Assembly: GCA_963817465.1 (NCBI GenBank)
Contig: CAWFOP010000022.1
Coordinates: 310,001-374,000, forward strand
Direction: 5' to 3'
Length of the DNA: 64,000 bases
DNA from: CAMPKL01 sp963817465
GTDB taxonomy: Bacteria; Acidobacteriota; Terriglobia; Bryobacterales; UBA6623
The position numbers and the translations under genes were made by a program. Under the pieces are notes generated by a model, which ran no database searches, was not told the DNA's origin, and saw nothing but the letters and a program-made list of their open reading frames with translations. This document shows, piece by piece, positions 55,994 through 64,000 of this stretch. The stretch's first letter is position 1, and each line of letters begins with the position of its first letter.

Positions 55994-58900
55994 ATGAGGA
56001 ACATGCGACTCGTCTTCGCGCTTCTCCTACTCTCCGGGGCTGCATCCGCCCAAAGCGACCGCGGCACGATCACGGGAACAGTCACTGACCCGGCGGACGC
56101 CGTGATCCCGCGAGCCGCCGTTTCCGCAGTCAACGTTGAGACCGGCTCTGTTTATCGGACGACCACGACCGAGACCGGCAATTACACGCTCGCCCAGCTT
56201 CCGGCCGGCCGTTACAACCTCGCTTTCGAGTCGCAGGGCTTCAACAAATACGTGCAGGAGGGGATCCGGGTTTACGTCGCGCGAAGCGCTCGCATCGACG
56301 TGGCGATGCAAGTCGGGACCACAACTGAGTCCGTCACGGTATCGGCGGACGCGCCTCTGCTGAAGTCGGACAACGCGGAGCAAAGCACGACAATCGCTCG
56401 AGAGAAGCTGGACGAGTTGCCGCTAAACTTCGGCACCCGCGGCAACAACGCTAGCGCCAACATTCGCAACCCTTACACTTTCGTGTCTCTCGTGCCAAGC
56501 GGCAACTTGGACTGGTACAACTCGATCAAGTTAAACGGCGCGCCGGTCAACACGTTTTCGGTGCGGGTGGAAGGGCAAGAGGCGAACAATAACCGGCTGA
56601 ACATCCGGCAAGACCAGATTCAACCTTCCGTCGAGGCGTTGGAGGAGGTTTCGGTTCAGACGAGCAACTTTGCGCCCGAGTATGGGCAGGTGGCCGGCGG
56701 CATGTTCAATCTGACGGCCCGCTCGGGCACGAACCAGTTTCATGGCAGCGCGTTCGAATATTTCGTGAACGAAGCCTTGAACGCCGGACTTCCGTACACG
56801 GACAACGGCGGCGGCGACCTCGTCCGGCCGCGCAATCGGCGACACAATTACGGGTTCAGCGTCGGCGGCCCGGTCATCATTCCAAAAGTTTACGACGGTC
56901 ACAACAAGACCTTCTTCTTCTTTTCATTGGAGAAGTTCCACCAAGGACAGCTAGTGAGCGGGCGTCTGGAGACTGTGCCGACGGACGCCATGCGCGGAGG
57001 GGACTTCAGCGCGGCGCTCACCGGGCGCCAGCTTGCGACTGATCCGTTGGGGCGGCCGATCCTGGAGAACACCGTCTACGACCCCAACAGCGGCCAAACG
57101 GTGGACGGGCAAGTCGTGAGAGACCCGTTCGCAAACAACGTCATTCCGCAGAGCCTGATCGATCCCGTCGCCGCCAAAATTCAGGCTTTCATTCCGACCG
57201 CCACGCGCGCAGGCATCATCAACAACTGGGACCAGTCGTACGCGGCCGACACGGATGAATCGATTCCGTCCATCAAGATCGACCAATACTTTTCCAATCA
57301 AGGCAAGCTGTCGTTCTTCTTCTCGCAGTACCGCGGGCCGCACTACAACGGCTCGGACGGCTTGCCTGTCCCGATCACGGCTGTCCGCTGGATCGACACA
57401 TTTTCGCGCACCTACCGTCTGAACTACGATCAGCCGATCACCCCGACGATCTTGCTTCATCTCGGCGCCGGATTTGTGCGGCATACGAATCCTGATACGA
57501 CATTGCCGGAATCGCTCGAGTACGATCCGGTTGCGGGCCTTGGCCTTGTCGGAGCGGTAAACGGCATGGGCTTCCCGCGCATCAACGGTCTCAACTCCGG
57601 CACGGGCGGGGGCATGTCGATGGTCATGGGCATGAGCGGCGGCAGCATCTTCATGAACAAGCCGACGGCTGTCGTGAATGTATCGGTGGTCAGCGGCAAC
57701 CACACCTACAAATTCGGAGGCGATTGGAGGATCGATTCGCTGGGCAGCCGCAATATCTCCGGCACGGCGGGCAATTACAATTTTGATGACACGCAAAGCG
57801 GCCTTCCCTCGACACAAGGACAAAACCTGAGCGGCGGCAATGTCGGCCTGCCCTACGCCAGTTTCTTGTTGGGTATGGCGAACAGCGCCAGCATCAACAA
57901 CGCCACGGATCCGCAGTCGCGAAAGCCGTCGTTGGCCCTGTTTTGGCAGGACAACTGGAAGGTGACGCGGAAGCTGACCGTCGACTACGGCGTGCGGTGG
58001 GACCATCAAGGCTATCCCGCCGAGATCCACGGTCGCACGAGCTTCTTTAGTCCCGATGTCGTGAACCCTTCGGCGGGCGGGTTGTTGGGGGGCACCGCCT
58101 ATGAAGGCGACGGCCCCGGCCGTTGCAACTGCCGCGCGGCGAATACGTATAACTACGCCTTCGGACCGAGACTGGGCGTCGCCTATCAGCTCACGCCGAA
58201 AACCGTCCTGCGAGCCGGATGGGGCATTACCTACGCACAAACGGCTTCCGGGAAATCGGACATTCAAACCACTCTTGGAGCGGGCGGTTGGAACACGATC
58301 AATTTCCAAACACCGGCGTTCGGGGAGCCGTCGGTCATCCTTCGCGATGGGCTGAGCTACAGTCTGGACGACCTATACCGAGAGACTTTGGATCCCGGCG
58401 TCCGGCCCTCGCCGGGACAGATTGATAGTCCCCCCGCGTTTATCGACCCGAGCGGAGGGCGTCCTCCGCGGCTCAATCAATGGAACATTTCGTTGCAGCG
58501 CGAACTCTCGCGAAACCTGGTGATCGAGGCGGCCTACGTAGGCAACCGCGGCGCTTGGTTCGCAGCCGATGGACTGATAGACCGCAGGTTTTCGGTCGGC
58601 GATCTGATCGATCTCAATGGTCTGACGACCCAAAGGCTGTCATCGTTCGGTCTGGATATCACCAATGCCGACGATCGCTCTGTTCTCGCTTCGCGTCTTG
58701 ACTCGCCCCAGGCCCAAGAAGCCGGGTTTACGGCGCCCTACGAGGGCTTCCCTCTCTCAGCGACGGTGGCGCAGAGCCTGCGGCCATACCCGCAGTTCGG
58801 CAATATCGACGTGCGCGGCGCCCCGCTAGGCAACACCTGGTACGACTCGCTTCAAACGAAGTTGACAAAGCGGTATTCGAACGGCTTGGACCTCCTCGGC

Positions 58901-59596
58901 ACCTTCACGTGGCAGAAGGAGCTGACCACCATTGGCCCGGTGAACAATGTTGTGAACCGAGCGAATCAAAAGCAGGTTTCAGCGCTCTCTGAGCCTTTGA
59001 TCTTTATGGTGGCGGCGCACTATCGCGTCCCCAAGTTCGGACCGAACCGTTTCGTGAGGAACCTCGTAGGCGGCTGGACGATCGGAACAATTCTGCGCTA
59101 TGCAAGCGGCATGCCCATCCGGTCGCCGCAGGCCAACAATGCGCTCAACACGGTGCTGCCCCAAGCCTCCAATCCCACGACGTTCGCCAACCGAGTGGAA
59201 GGCGCACCGTTGTTTCTCAAAGATCTCAACTGTCACTGCATCGACCCGAATAAAGACTTCGTTCTGAACCCGGATGCATGGTCCGATCCGGCGGCAGGCC
59301 AGTTCGGTACCGCCGCCGCGTACTACAGCGACTACCGCTACGCACGCCGACCGGACGAGCAGATCAATATCGGAAGGGAATTCCGCATCAAAGAAGGGAT
59401 CGTGTTCTCGGTCCGGGCCGAGTTCTTCAACGTCTTCAACAGGACGTTTATGAATAACCCGGACGTCGCCAACGCCCAAACAACTCAGAAGACGAACAGT
59501 CAAGGCATACCGATATCCGGCTTCGGCCGAATCAATTCGGGGTCCGTGTTCAGCGACCCGAGGAATGGACAGCTTGTGGCAAGAATAACTTTCTAA
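55994..59596 (+). CDS. Oar-like TonB-dependent outer-membrane receptor
   Basis: A 1200-residue outer-membrane protein with signal peptide (MRNMRLVFALLLLSGAASAQ), an N-terminal carboxypeptidase-regulatory domain (GTITGTVTDPADAVIPRAAV, about 25-105), a plug (about 115-240, with NAEQSTTIAREKL and LEEVSVQTSNFAPEYGQVAGG) and a long beta-barrel ending in a C-terminal Phe (NGQLVARITF). This class is expanded in Acidobacteria and takes up or displays large substrates. The ATG at 55994 has AGGAGG 5 bases upstream. It is followed by a secreted propeller protein. Confidence 0.95.
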   Translation: MRNMRLVFALLLLSGAASAQSDRGTITGTVTDPADAVIPRAAVSAVNVETGSVYRTTTTETGNYTLAQLPAGRYNLAFESQGFNKYVQEGIRVYVARSARIDVAMQVGTTTESVTVSADAPLLKSDNAEQSTTIAREKLDELPLNFGTRGNNASANIRNPYTFVSLVPSGNLDWYNSIKLNGAPVNTFSVRVEGQEANNNRLNIRQDQIQPSVEALEEVSVQTSNFAPEYGQVAGGMFNLTARSGTNQFHGSAFEYFVNEALNAGLPYTDNGGGDLVRPRNRRHNYGFSVGGPVIIPKVYDGHNKTFFFFSLEKFHQGQLVSGRLETVPTDAMRGGDFSAALTGRQLATDPLGRPILENTVYDPNSGQTVDGQVVRDPFANNVIPQSLIDPVAAKIQAFIPTATRAGIINNWDQSYAADTDESIPSIKIDQYFSNQGKLSFFFSQYRGPHYNGSDGLPVPITAVRWIDTFSRTYRLNYDQPITPTILLHLGAGFVRHTNPDTTLPESLEYDPVAGLGLVGAVNGMGFPRINGLNSGTGGGMSMVMGMSGGSIFMNKPTAVVNVSVVSGNHTYKFGGDWRIDSLGSRNISGTAGNYNFDDTQSGLPSTQGQNLSGGNVGLPYASFLLGMANSASINNATDPQSRKPSLALFWQDNWKVTRKLTVDYGVRWDHQGYPAEIHGRTSFFSPDVVNPSAGGLLGGTAYEGDGPGRCNCRAANTYNYAFGPRLGVAYQLTPKTVLRAGWGITYAQTASGKSDIQTTLGAGGWNTINFQTPAFGEPSVILRDGLSYSLDDLYRETLDPGVRPSPGQIDSPPAFIDPSGGRPPRLNQWNISLQRELSRNLVIEAAYVGNRGAWFAADGLIDRRFSVGDLIDLNGLTTQRLSSFGLDITNADDRSVLASRLDSPQAQEAGFTAPYEGFPLSATVAQSLRPYPQFGNIDVRGAPLGNTWYDSLQTKLTKRYSNGLDLLGTFTWQKELTTIGPVNNVVNRANQKQVSALSEPLIFMVAAHYRVPKFGPNRFVRNLVGGWTIGTILRYASGMPIRSPQANNALNTVLPQASNPTTFANRVEGAPLFLKDLNCHCIDPNKDFVLNPDAWSDPAAGQFGTAAAYYSDYRYARRPDEQINIGREFRIKEGIVFSVRAEFFNVFNRTFMNNPDVANAQTTQKTNSQGIPISGFGRINSGSVFSDPRNGQLVARITF

Positions 59597-59650
59597 TCCG
59601 TATATGTAGGAGCGCCAGCCCTTGGGGCGGCGCGAATTGGAGAACGCGAT

Positions 59651-60559
59651 ATGAAACGTAGAAGTTTTCTGTTCGCCGCTGCAGCGGCCGGCGCGACCCC
59701 GACGTTCGCCTCCTTGGGCGGGTCCGCAGACATCGATGAGATTCCCACACGCAAGGTGGGGAAGGTCGAGATCGTCTTCAAATCGCCCGGCCCGCAGCCC
59801 AACGGCCTGCAGTGCACGGACGAAGGCCTGTGGGTGATGGACCAAGGGCCGGGAAACAAAGCGTATCTGGTCAGCTATTCCGACGGAAAGATCCTCCGCG
59901 GGTTCGAGACGGGCGCCGACCGCGCGAGCGGCATCACGTACGACAACGGCGCCCTGTGGATCGGCTCCACCTACAATCGCGCGATCGTTCGCGCCGACGC
60001 CAAGACCGGCGAGACGCTCGAGGAGCATTTCACGCCCGGCGCAGGCGTGATCTATTCCATGCCGGGCGATCCCCCGGCGCGCAGCAGCCCGGTTCCAGAA
60101 AAGATGCGCCAGGCCCGGCCCCCGAGGCCGCAGCGGACTCAAGCCCGCACGGGTCCACAAGACCCCTCACAAGTCGGAGGGTTCCAGGCGGGACGCGTCC
60201 TAGGAGCGCGCGCGCTGGGAACCGGCGCGCATGGCCAGGAAATGCGAGACGGCAAGCTCTGGATGGCCGTGCCGCCCGCGCGCATGGTCTTTTGCGTCGA
60301 TCCGGCGAAGTGGATTGTCGAAGCGCGATTTCCCACCAGCGGCAACCGTCCGCATGGCATCGGCTGGGAAGGCGGTTATCTCTGGGTCACCGACTCCAAC
60401 TGGAACATCTTCTTCAAGCACGACATCGAAACCGGCAAAGTCGTTGAAAAAATCCAACTTGCCGAGGACGATCCGTTGCCGCACGGCATGTCGATCCGCG
60501 ACGGCTGGCTGTGGTACTGCGATGACGTAGGTCTGATCTGCCGCCTGAAGCTGTCGTAG
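59651..60559 (+). CDS. Exported beta-propeller protein (Vgb/SMP-30-like)
   Basis: A 302-residue protein with a twin-arginine-like signal (MKRRSFLFAAAAAGATPTFA). The mature part has four or more propeller blades: PQPNGLQCTDEGLWVMDQGPG, ASGITYDNGALWIGSTYN, HGIGWEGGYLWVTDSNWN, HGMSIRDGWLWYCDDVG. The repeated GLWV/LWIG ends resemble virginiamycin-lyase-like and SMP-30 propellers. It follows the receptor gene by 54 bases and may bind or cut the same substrate. A Pro/Arg-rich insert (about 140-175) is low in complexity. Confidence 0.82.
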   Translation: MKRRSFLFAAAAAGATPTFASLGGSADIDEIPTRKVGKVEIVFKSPGPQPNGLQCTDEGLWVMDQGPGNKAYLVSYSDGKILRGFETGADRASGITYDNGALWIGSTYNRAIVRADAKTGETLEEHFTPGAGVIYSMPGDPPARSSPVPEKMRQARPPRPQRTQARTGPQDPSQVGGFQAGRVLGARALGTGAHGQEMRDGKLWMAVPPARMVFCVDPAKWIVEARFPTSGNRPHGIGWEGGYLWVTDSNWNIFFKHDIETGKVVEKIQLAEDDPLPHGMSIRDGWLWYCDDVGLICRLKLS

Positions 60560-60955
60560 CGCTCCCCGGGCGGCGCAAGCGCCGCCTGCTCGCCCGCTCG
60601 CCTCGAGCCCGCAAGGGAACCTTGCTCGGGGATTCGCCCCTCGAGGGATGAGATCATCCGTCTCTACTGGCCAGTCCGCGCGCCAGACGTCTTCTTACTA
60701 CGGCTGAGGTGAGACGGCGCAAGCCGCTGATTCCTTGGCGTTTGTATGTCAATCGAAACGTCCCATATGGGCACTCTAGAGCCTGCGATCACAATATCTT
60801 GGGGTCAGGTCTCTTTACATCGAACTCTGACACGAGTAGTATGGGCTGGTATCGCGGCGTGGGCCGGGGCCGTACACTAAGAGAGTAAGTAGCCCCGTCT
60901 CCCGCGCGCGGTTGCGCTCTGATTTTGCGCCCTGGTTCAGCGGAGGCCCATCGGC
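60560..60955. other. Intergenic stretch with no gene
   Basis: 396 bases between the propeller gene and smc. It contains the hairpin at 60569-60586 and a TACACT box at 60873-60878 that could start the smc transcript about 70 bases upstream of the start codon. I see no protein-like frame. Confidence 0.6.
60569..60586 (+). terminator. Strong GC hairpin after the propeller gene
   Basis: GGCGGCGC and GCGCCGCC form an 8-base inverted repeat around AA (7 pairs with a CAAG loop), 10 bases past the stop codon. There is no T run, so it may end transcription with a factor or protect the 3' end. Confidence 0.5.
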
Positions 60956-63900
60956 TTGCTCAAACTCAAGAGACTGGAGCTTCATGGCTTCAAATCGTTC
61001 TGCGACAAGGAACAGTTGCAGTTCGCCGGATCGGGCATCGCCTCGATCGTCGGCCCTAACGGGTGCGGCAAATCCAACGTCAGCGACGGCATCAGTTGGG
61101 TTCTAGGCGAGCAGTCGGCCAAAAGCTTGCGCGGCTCGCGCATGCAGGACGTCATCTTCAACGGCGCCCGCGACCGTAAGCCCTCGGGCCTGTCCGCCGT
61201 CTCGATCACGCTCTACGACCCAGACGCCGCTCGCGACGCGGTCCATTCCAACGGCCATCAGAACGGTCACGGCAACGGTCACGGCAACGGGACTTCCAAC
61301 GGCCGCTCGAACGGTCACCAAACGCCGCCATCCAAGCGTCCCGGCGAGATCACCGTCACCCGCAAGCTGTTCCGTTCCGGCGAGAGCCAGTACCTGATCA
61401 ACGGCAAGACCTGCCGCCTGCGCGACATCCAGGACTTGTTCATGGGCACCGGCCTTGGGCCCAATCACTACGCCATCATCGAGCAGGGCCGCATCGGCCA
61501 GGTGCTCAGCTCGAAGCCGCTCGATCGCCGAGCGATTATCGAGGAAGCGGCCGGCGTCACCAAGTTCAAGTCCCGCAAGCGCCTCGCCGAGCTCAAGCTC
61601 GAGAGCGCCAAGCAGAATCTCAACCGCGTCAACGACATCCTGCAAGAGGTCATTCGGCAGGTGAACTCGCTCAAGAGGCAGGCCGCCAAGGCCCGCCGCT
61701 ACGAAGAGCTCAAGATCCAGCTCGACTCCGCTCTCACCGCCATGCTCGCCAGCCGCCACCGGCGGATGGCGGGCGAGATCGAGAAGGGCGAAGCGGAGCT
61801 GCGCACCGCTGACGCCGCTCTCAACGAGCAGTTCGAGCGCGCCTCCGCCCTCGAGCACGAGATCGAACAGAAGCGCGCGCAGGAAAAGAACTGGGAGGGG
61901 CGGCTCGAGTCCGGCCGCACGCGCCTCTCCGAGCTTACCGTCGAGACCGAGCGCATGCGCTCGCGCATCGAGCAGCAACAGCGCACCGCGCAAGAAAACG
62001 AAATACGCGAAAGACACGCCGCCGCGGAAATCGCCGCTTTGGTCGAGCGCCTCTCGCAACTCGAGCAAGAGTTGGTCAACGAGCAGCAGGCGGTGGAAGA
62101 GGTCAGCCGCCAGAGTGAAGAAATCCGCGTCAAGCTCGCCGAGCGCGGCGAAGTCGTCGGCGCCCGCCGCCGCGAGATCGCCGAGGTCGAGCATGAGCAG
62201 GAAGCGGCACGCAAGCGCGTGATCACGTTGCTCGGGGCGGCTTCGAGCCTGCGCAACCAAGTCGCCAAGATCGAAGAATTTCTTGCCGGCAACGAGCGCC
62301 AAGCCAACCGCGCTCGCGACGAAGCCCAGCAGGCGCGCGAAGAGCTGGAACAGGTCGAAGCAGGCCGCAAGACCGCCGAGGGAGAGATCTCGCGTCGCCG
62401 TCAAGAGTTGACCGTGCTCGTCGCCTCGGCCAAGGAAGTCGACGAAGCCGTCGCGCGCCTCGAGGCCGAACTGCGCGAGCGCCGCAGCGCCTCCGAGCAG
62501 CTACAGAACGAGCTGTCGAAGTTCCGCGCCCGCCGCGATTCGCTCGAAGAGATTCTTTCGCATCACGCCTACACCACCGAGTCGGTCAAGAACCTGTTCG
62601 GTGCGATCGAGCGGAATCCGGTTGCGGAGTTCAAGCCCATGGGTGTGCTGGCCGACTTCGTCGAAGTCGACCGCGAGCATGAGCGCGCCGCTGAGGAGTT
62701 CCTGCGCGAGGAGCTCGAGTTCATCCTGGTCAAGGACTGGTCCGAGGCTGGCCGCGGCGTCGAGTTGTTGCGCAACGACCTCGACGGCCATGCCACCTTC
62801 TTGGTCCATCCCGAAAAGCCGATCGCGGGTGAAGAGCCCGCGCTTGGCCCGGAAACCGGCGTCACCGGACGCCTCGCCGACTACGTCCGCCTGACCAACG
62901 GCCTCTCGGCCTCAGCCTCGACTCTGCTGCCCAAGCTGCGTAGTTGCTATCTGGTCGAAGACGAGAGCGCCGCGCGGCGCCTGTCGGTACGCTACCCCGA
63001 CCTCTACTTCCTGTTGCCGAACGGCTCCTGCTACCGCGGCCATACGATGAGCGGCGGCCGCAAGCGCAGCGCGGGCCCGCTGGCCCTCAAACGCGAGCTG
63101 CGCGAGATCAAGCCCAAGCTGGCGGCGGTAGAGACTTCATTCGCCCAAAACCGCGACGCCGCCGCCCAAGCCGAGGAGCGCATCGCAGCGCGCAAGGCCG
63201 AACGAGAAGATCTGCGCGGCCGCATCCAGCAGCTCGAGAAAGCCGTGCTCGCCGGCGAGCATCAACTCGACCAGGTCCGCCACGAGGCCGAGCGCGCCGA
63301 GCGCCGCGCCAAGCTGGCGACCGAAGAGGGCGAACGCCTCGCGCTCGAGGCCGAAAAGGCCGTCGAAGAACGCCTGCAGCGCCAAAGCCAGATTGAGCAG
63401 CACGACCGTGACCGCGAGGCCGCCGAAGTCGCCGTCGAACAGCTCAAACAGCGCCTCGACGCCGGCCAGGAGGAGCTGCGCAAACTTGCCGAGGAGCAAA
63501 CGAGTCTGCGCACCGAAGCGGCCACGCTCGACGAGCGCCGCCGCTCCGCCGTCGCCGCGTTGTCGCGCGTGCGTCATCAGATCGATGAGCAGGGCGAGCG
63601 TAGGGAGCGCGTCGAGCAGCAGACCAACCAGTGGGCCGAAGAACGCGTCCGGCTGCTCGCCGAAAACGAGGAGCTACGCGCTCGCGTCGTCGAGCTCGAG
63701 AAGGAGCGGGCGGAACTGGCCGACCAGGTCGCCGCTCTCGCCAAACAACTGGACGAATCCCGTACTCGCACCGTCGAGCTCGAAGATGAGGGTCGCGCCC
63801 TGCGAATGGCTGTCGAAGAAGCGCGCCAGCGTCGCAGCCGCATCGAAGTCGACCTGGTTCAAAAGCGCTCCGACTATCGCCACCTTGCGGAGATGTGCGA

Positions 63901-64000
63901 GCGCGAGCTCAAGAAAGCCCTCAGCGAAGTCGCCGCCTCGGTCGAAGGCGAGCTTTCCGACGAAGAAGTCGCGACCGCCGAGGAAACCTATCAGGACCTA
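60956..64000 (+). CDS. smc: Chromosome segregation protein SMC (partial)
   Basis: 1015 codons are visible from a TTG at 60956 (GGAGG 9 bases upstream) and the gene runs off the right edge. The head has LKRLELHGFKSF and Walker A GPNGCGKSN (33-41), then DGISWVLGEQSAKSLRG and the R-loop/Q-loop GTGLGPNHYAIIEQGRI. Long coiled coils flank a hinge at about 535-690 (EFKPMGVLADFVEVDRE). The ABC signature and Walker B lie outside. SMC loads on DNA and compacts the chromosome. An Asn-Gly-His-rich insert sits in the head at about residues 97-121. Confidence 0.95.
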   Translation, partial: MLKLKRLELHGFKSFCDKEQLQFAGSGIASIVGPNGCGKSNVSDGISWVLGEQSAKSLRGSRMQDVIFNGARDRKPSGLSAVSITLYDPDAARDAVHSNGHQNGHGNGHGNGTSNGRSNGHQTPPSKRPGEITVTRKLFRSGESQYLINGKTCRLRDIQDLFMGTGLGPNHYAIIEQGRIGQVLSSKPLDRRAIIEEAAGVTKFKSRKRLAELKLESAKQNLNRVNDILQEVIRQVNSLKRQAAKARRYEELKIQLDSALTAMLASRHRRMAGEIEKGEAELRTADAALNEQFERASALEHEIEQKRAQEKNWEGRLESGRTRLSELTVETERMRSRIEQQQRTAQENEIRERHAAAEIAALVERLSQLEQELVNEQQAVEEVSRQSEEIRVKLAERGEVVGARRREIAEVEHEQEAARKRVITLLGAASSLRNQVAKIEEFLAGNERQANRARDEAQQAREELEQVEAGRKTAEGEISRRRQELTVLVASAKEVDEAVARLEAELRERRSASEQLQNELSKFRARRDSLEEILSHHAYTTESVKNLFGAIERNPVAEFKPMGVLADFVEVDREHERAAEEFLREELEFILVKDWSEAGRGVELLRNDLDGHATFLVHPEKPIAGEEPALGPETGVTGRLADYVRLTNGLSASASTLLPKLRSCYLVEDESAARRLSVRYPDLYFLLPNGSCYRGHTMSGGRKRSAGPLALKRELREIKPKLAAVETSFAQNRDAAAQAEERIAARKAEREDLRGRIQQLEKAVLAGEHQLDQVRHEAERAERRAKLATEEGERLALEAEKAVEERLQRQSQIEQHDRDREAAEVAVEQLKQRLDAGQEELRKLAEEQTSLRTEAATLDERRRSAVAALSRVRHQIDEQGERRERVEQQTNQWAEERVRLLAENEELRARVVELEKERAELADQVAALAKQLDESRTRTVELEDEGRALRMAVEEARQRRSRIEVDLVQKRSDYRHLAEMCERELKKALSEVAASVEGELSDEEVATAEETYQDL

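Noticed and set aside
56951..58309. A 452-codon minus-strand frame inside the TonB receptor gene.
   Set aside because: Antisense shadow of a well-supported barrel gene; composition is Arg/Val/Gly-rich with no motif.
60780..60835. A stretch reminiscent of repeat-associated sequence (GGGGTCAGGTCTC) in the gap before smc.
   Set aside because: Only one copy is in the window and no inverted ends or transposase are present, so a mobile origin cannot be supported.
61103..62404. A 433-codon minus-strand frame, Leu/Ala-rich.
   Set aside because: It is the mirror of the SMC coiled coil, whose Glu/Arg/Ala codons read as Leu/Ala on the other strand.

Overview
The window is GC-rich, about 62-65% by eye. 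It looks like a chromosomal segment of an Acidobacteriota bacterium, probably of the Bryobacterales/Solibacter type. That assignment is inferred from gene content: a 1200-residue Oar-like TonB-dependent receptor with an N-terminal carboxypeptidase-regulatory domain next to a FadR-type GntR regulator, a PilM/PilN-like pair followed by an Xaa-Pro peptidase and accBC, a kinase-fold/TolB-like/TPR protein, and many small lipoproteins. I see no plasmid, prophage or CRISPR signature. The window opens inside glnE and closes inside smc.

Layout. 0-5 kb: glnE (partial), aroE and a small tautomerase on the minus strand, then a broken kinase-like/TolB/TPR gene and an FAD amine oxidoreductase. 5-8 kb: a TlpA-type thioredoxin divergent from a broken MFS transporter. 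8-13 kb: a minus-strand set with thiolase, long-chain acyl-CoA dehydrogenase, a P-loop kinase-like protein, a lipoprotein esterase and an SDR. 13-16.7 kb: rhodanese, RNase D, and a nitrilase-fold amidohydrolase. 16.8-25.6 kb: a plus-strand run with an NtrC-type regulator, its histidine kinase, a lipoprotein, PilM, a PilN-like/AMIN hybrid, an M24 peptidase and accB-accC. 25.7-35.4 kb: esterase, long-form isocitrate dehydrogenase with NAD-type residues, metalloprotease (broken), secreted protein, galE, methyltransferase, unknown protein and a phosphofructokinase with pyrophosphate-type residues. 35.5-43.9 kb: GAF-PAS histidine kinase with a lone receiver, three glycosyltransferases (one broken), a NarL-type regulator, an M20 peptidase and a DapA-family enzyme. 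43.9-52.9 kb: PQQ dehydrogenase, lipoproteins, MOSC protein, a GT-C-like membrane protein, two tandem small c-type cytochromes, a lipoprotein hydrolase, surE and a DUF1232 protein. 52.96-54.75 kb: an intact tRNA-Leu(UAA) and a displaced copy of its 3' half that bracket a 1.6-kb, partly AT-rich insert carrying a broken methyltransferase, which is the signature of a decayed tRNA-targeted integrative element. 55-60.6 kb: GntR regulator, TonB receptor and a secreted beta-propeller protein. 60.96 kb to the end: smc.

How the genes fit together. Much of the window is housekeeping (shikimate pathway, fatty acid synthesis and beta-oxidation, TCA cycle, glycolysis, RNA processing, chromosome segregation). 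The rest is envelope-directed: type IV pilus parts, outer-membrane uptake, glycosyltransferases, periplasmic dehydrogenase and cytochromes. Two global patterns stand out. At least thirteen start codons have a TAnnnT hexamer ending 6-9 bases upstream, usually with no Shine-Dalgarno sequence, which suggests widespread leaderless transcription. Five genes are broken by six shifts that all behave like a single extra base and that all restore full-length proteins when corrected, which points to assembly errors or recent decay.
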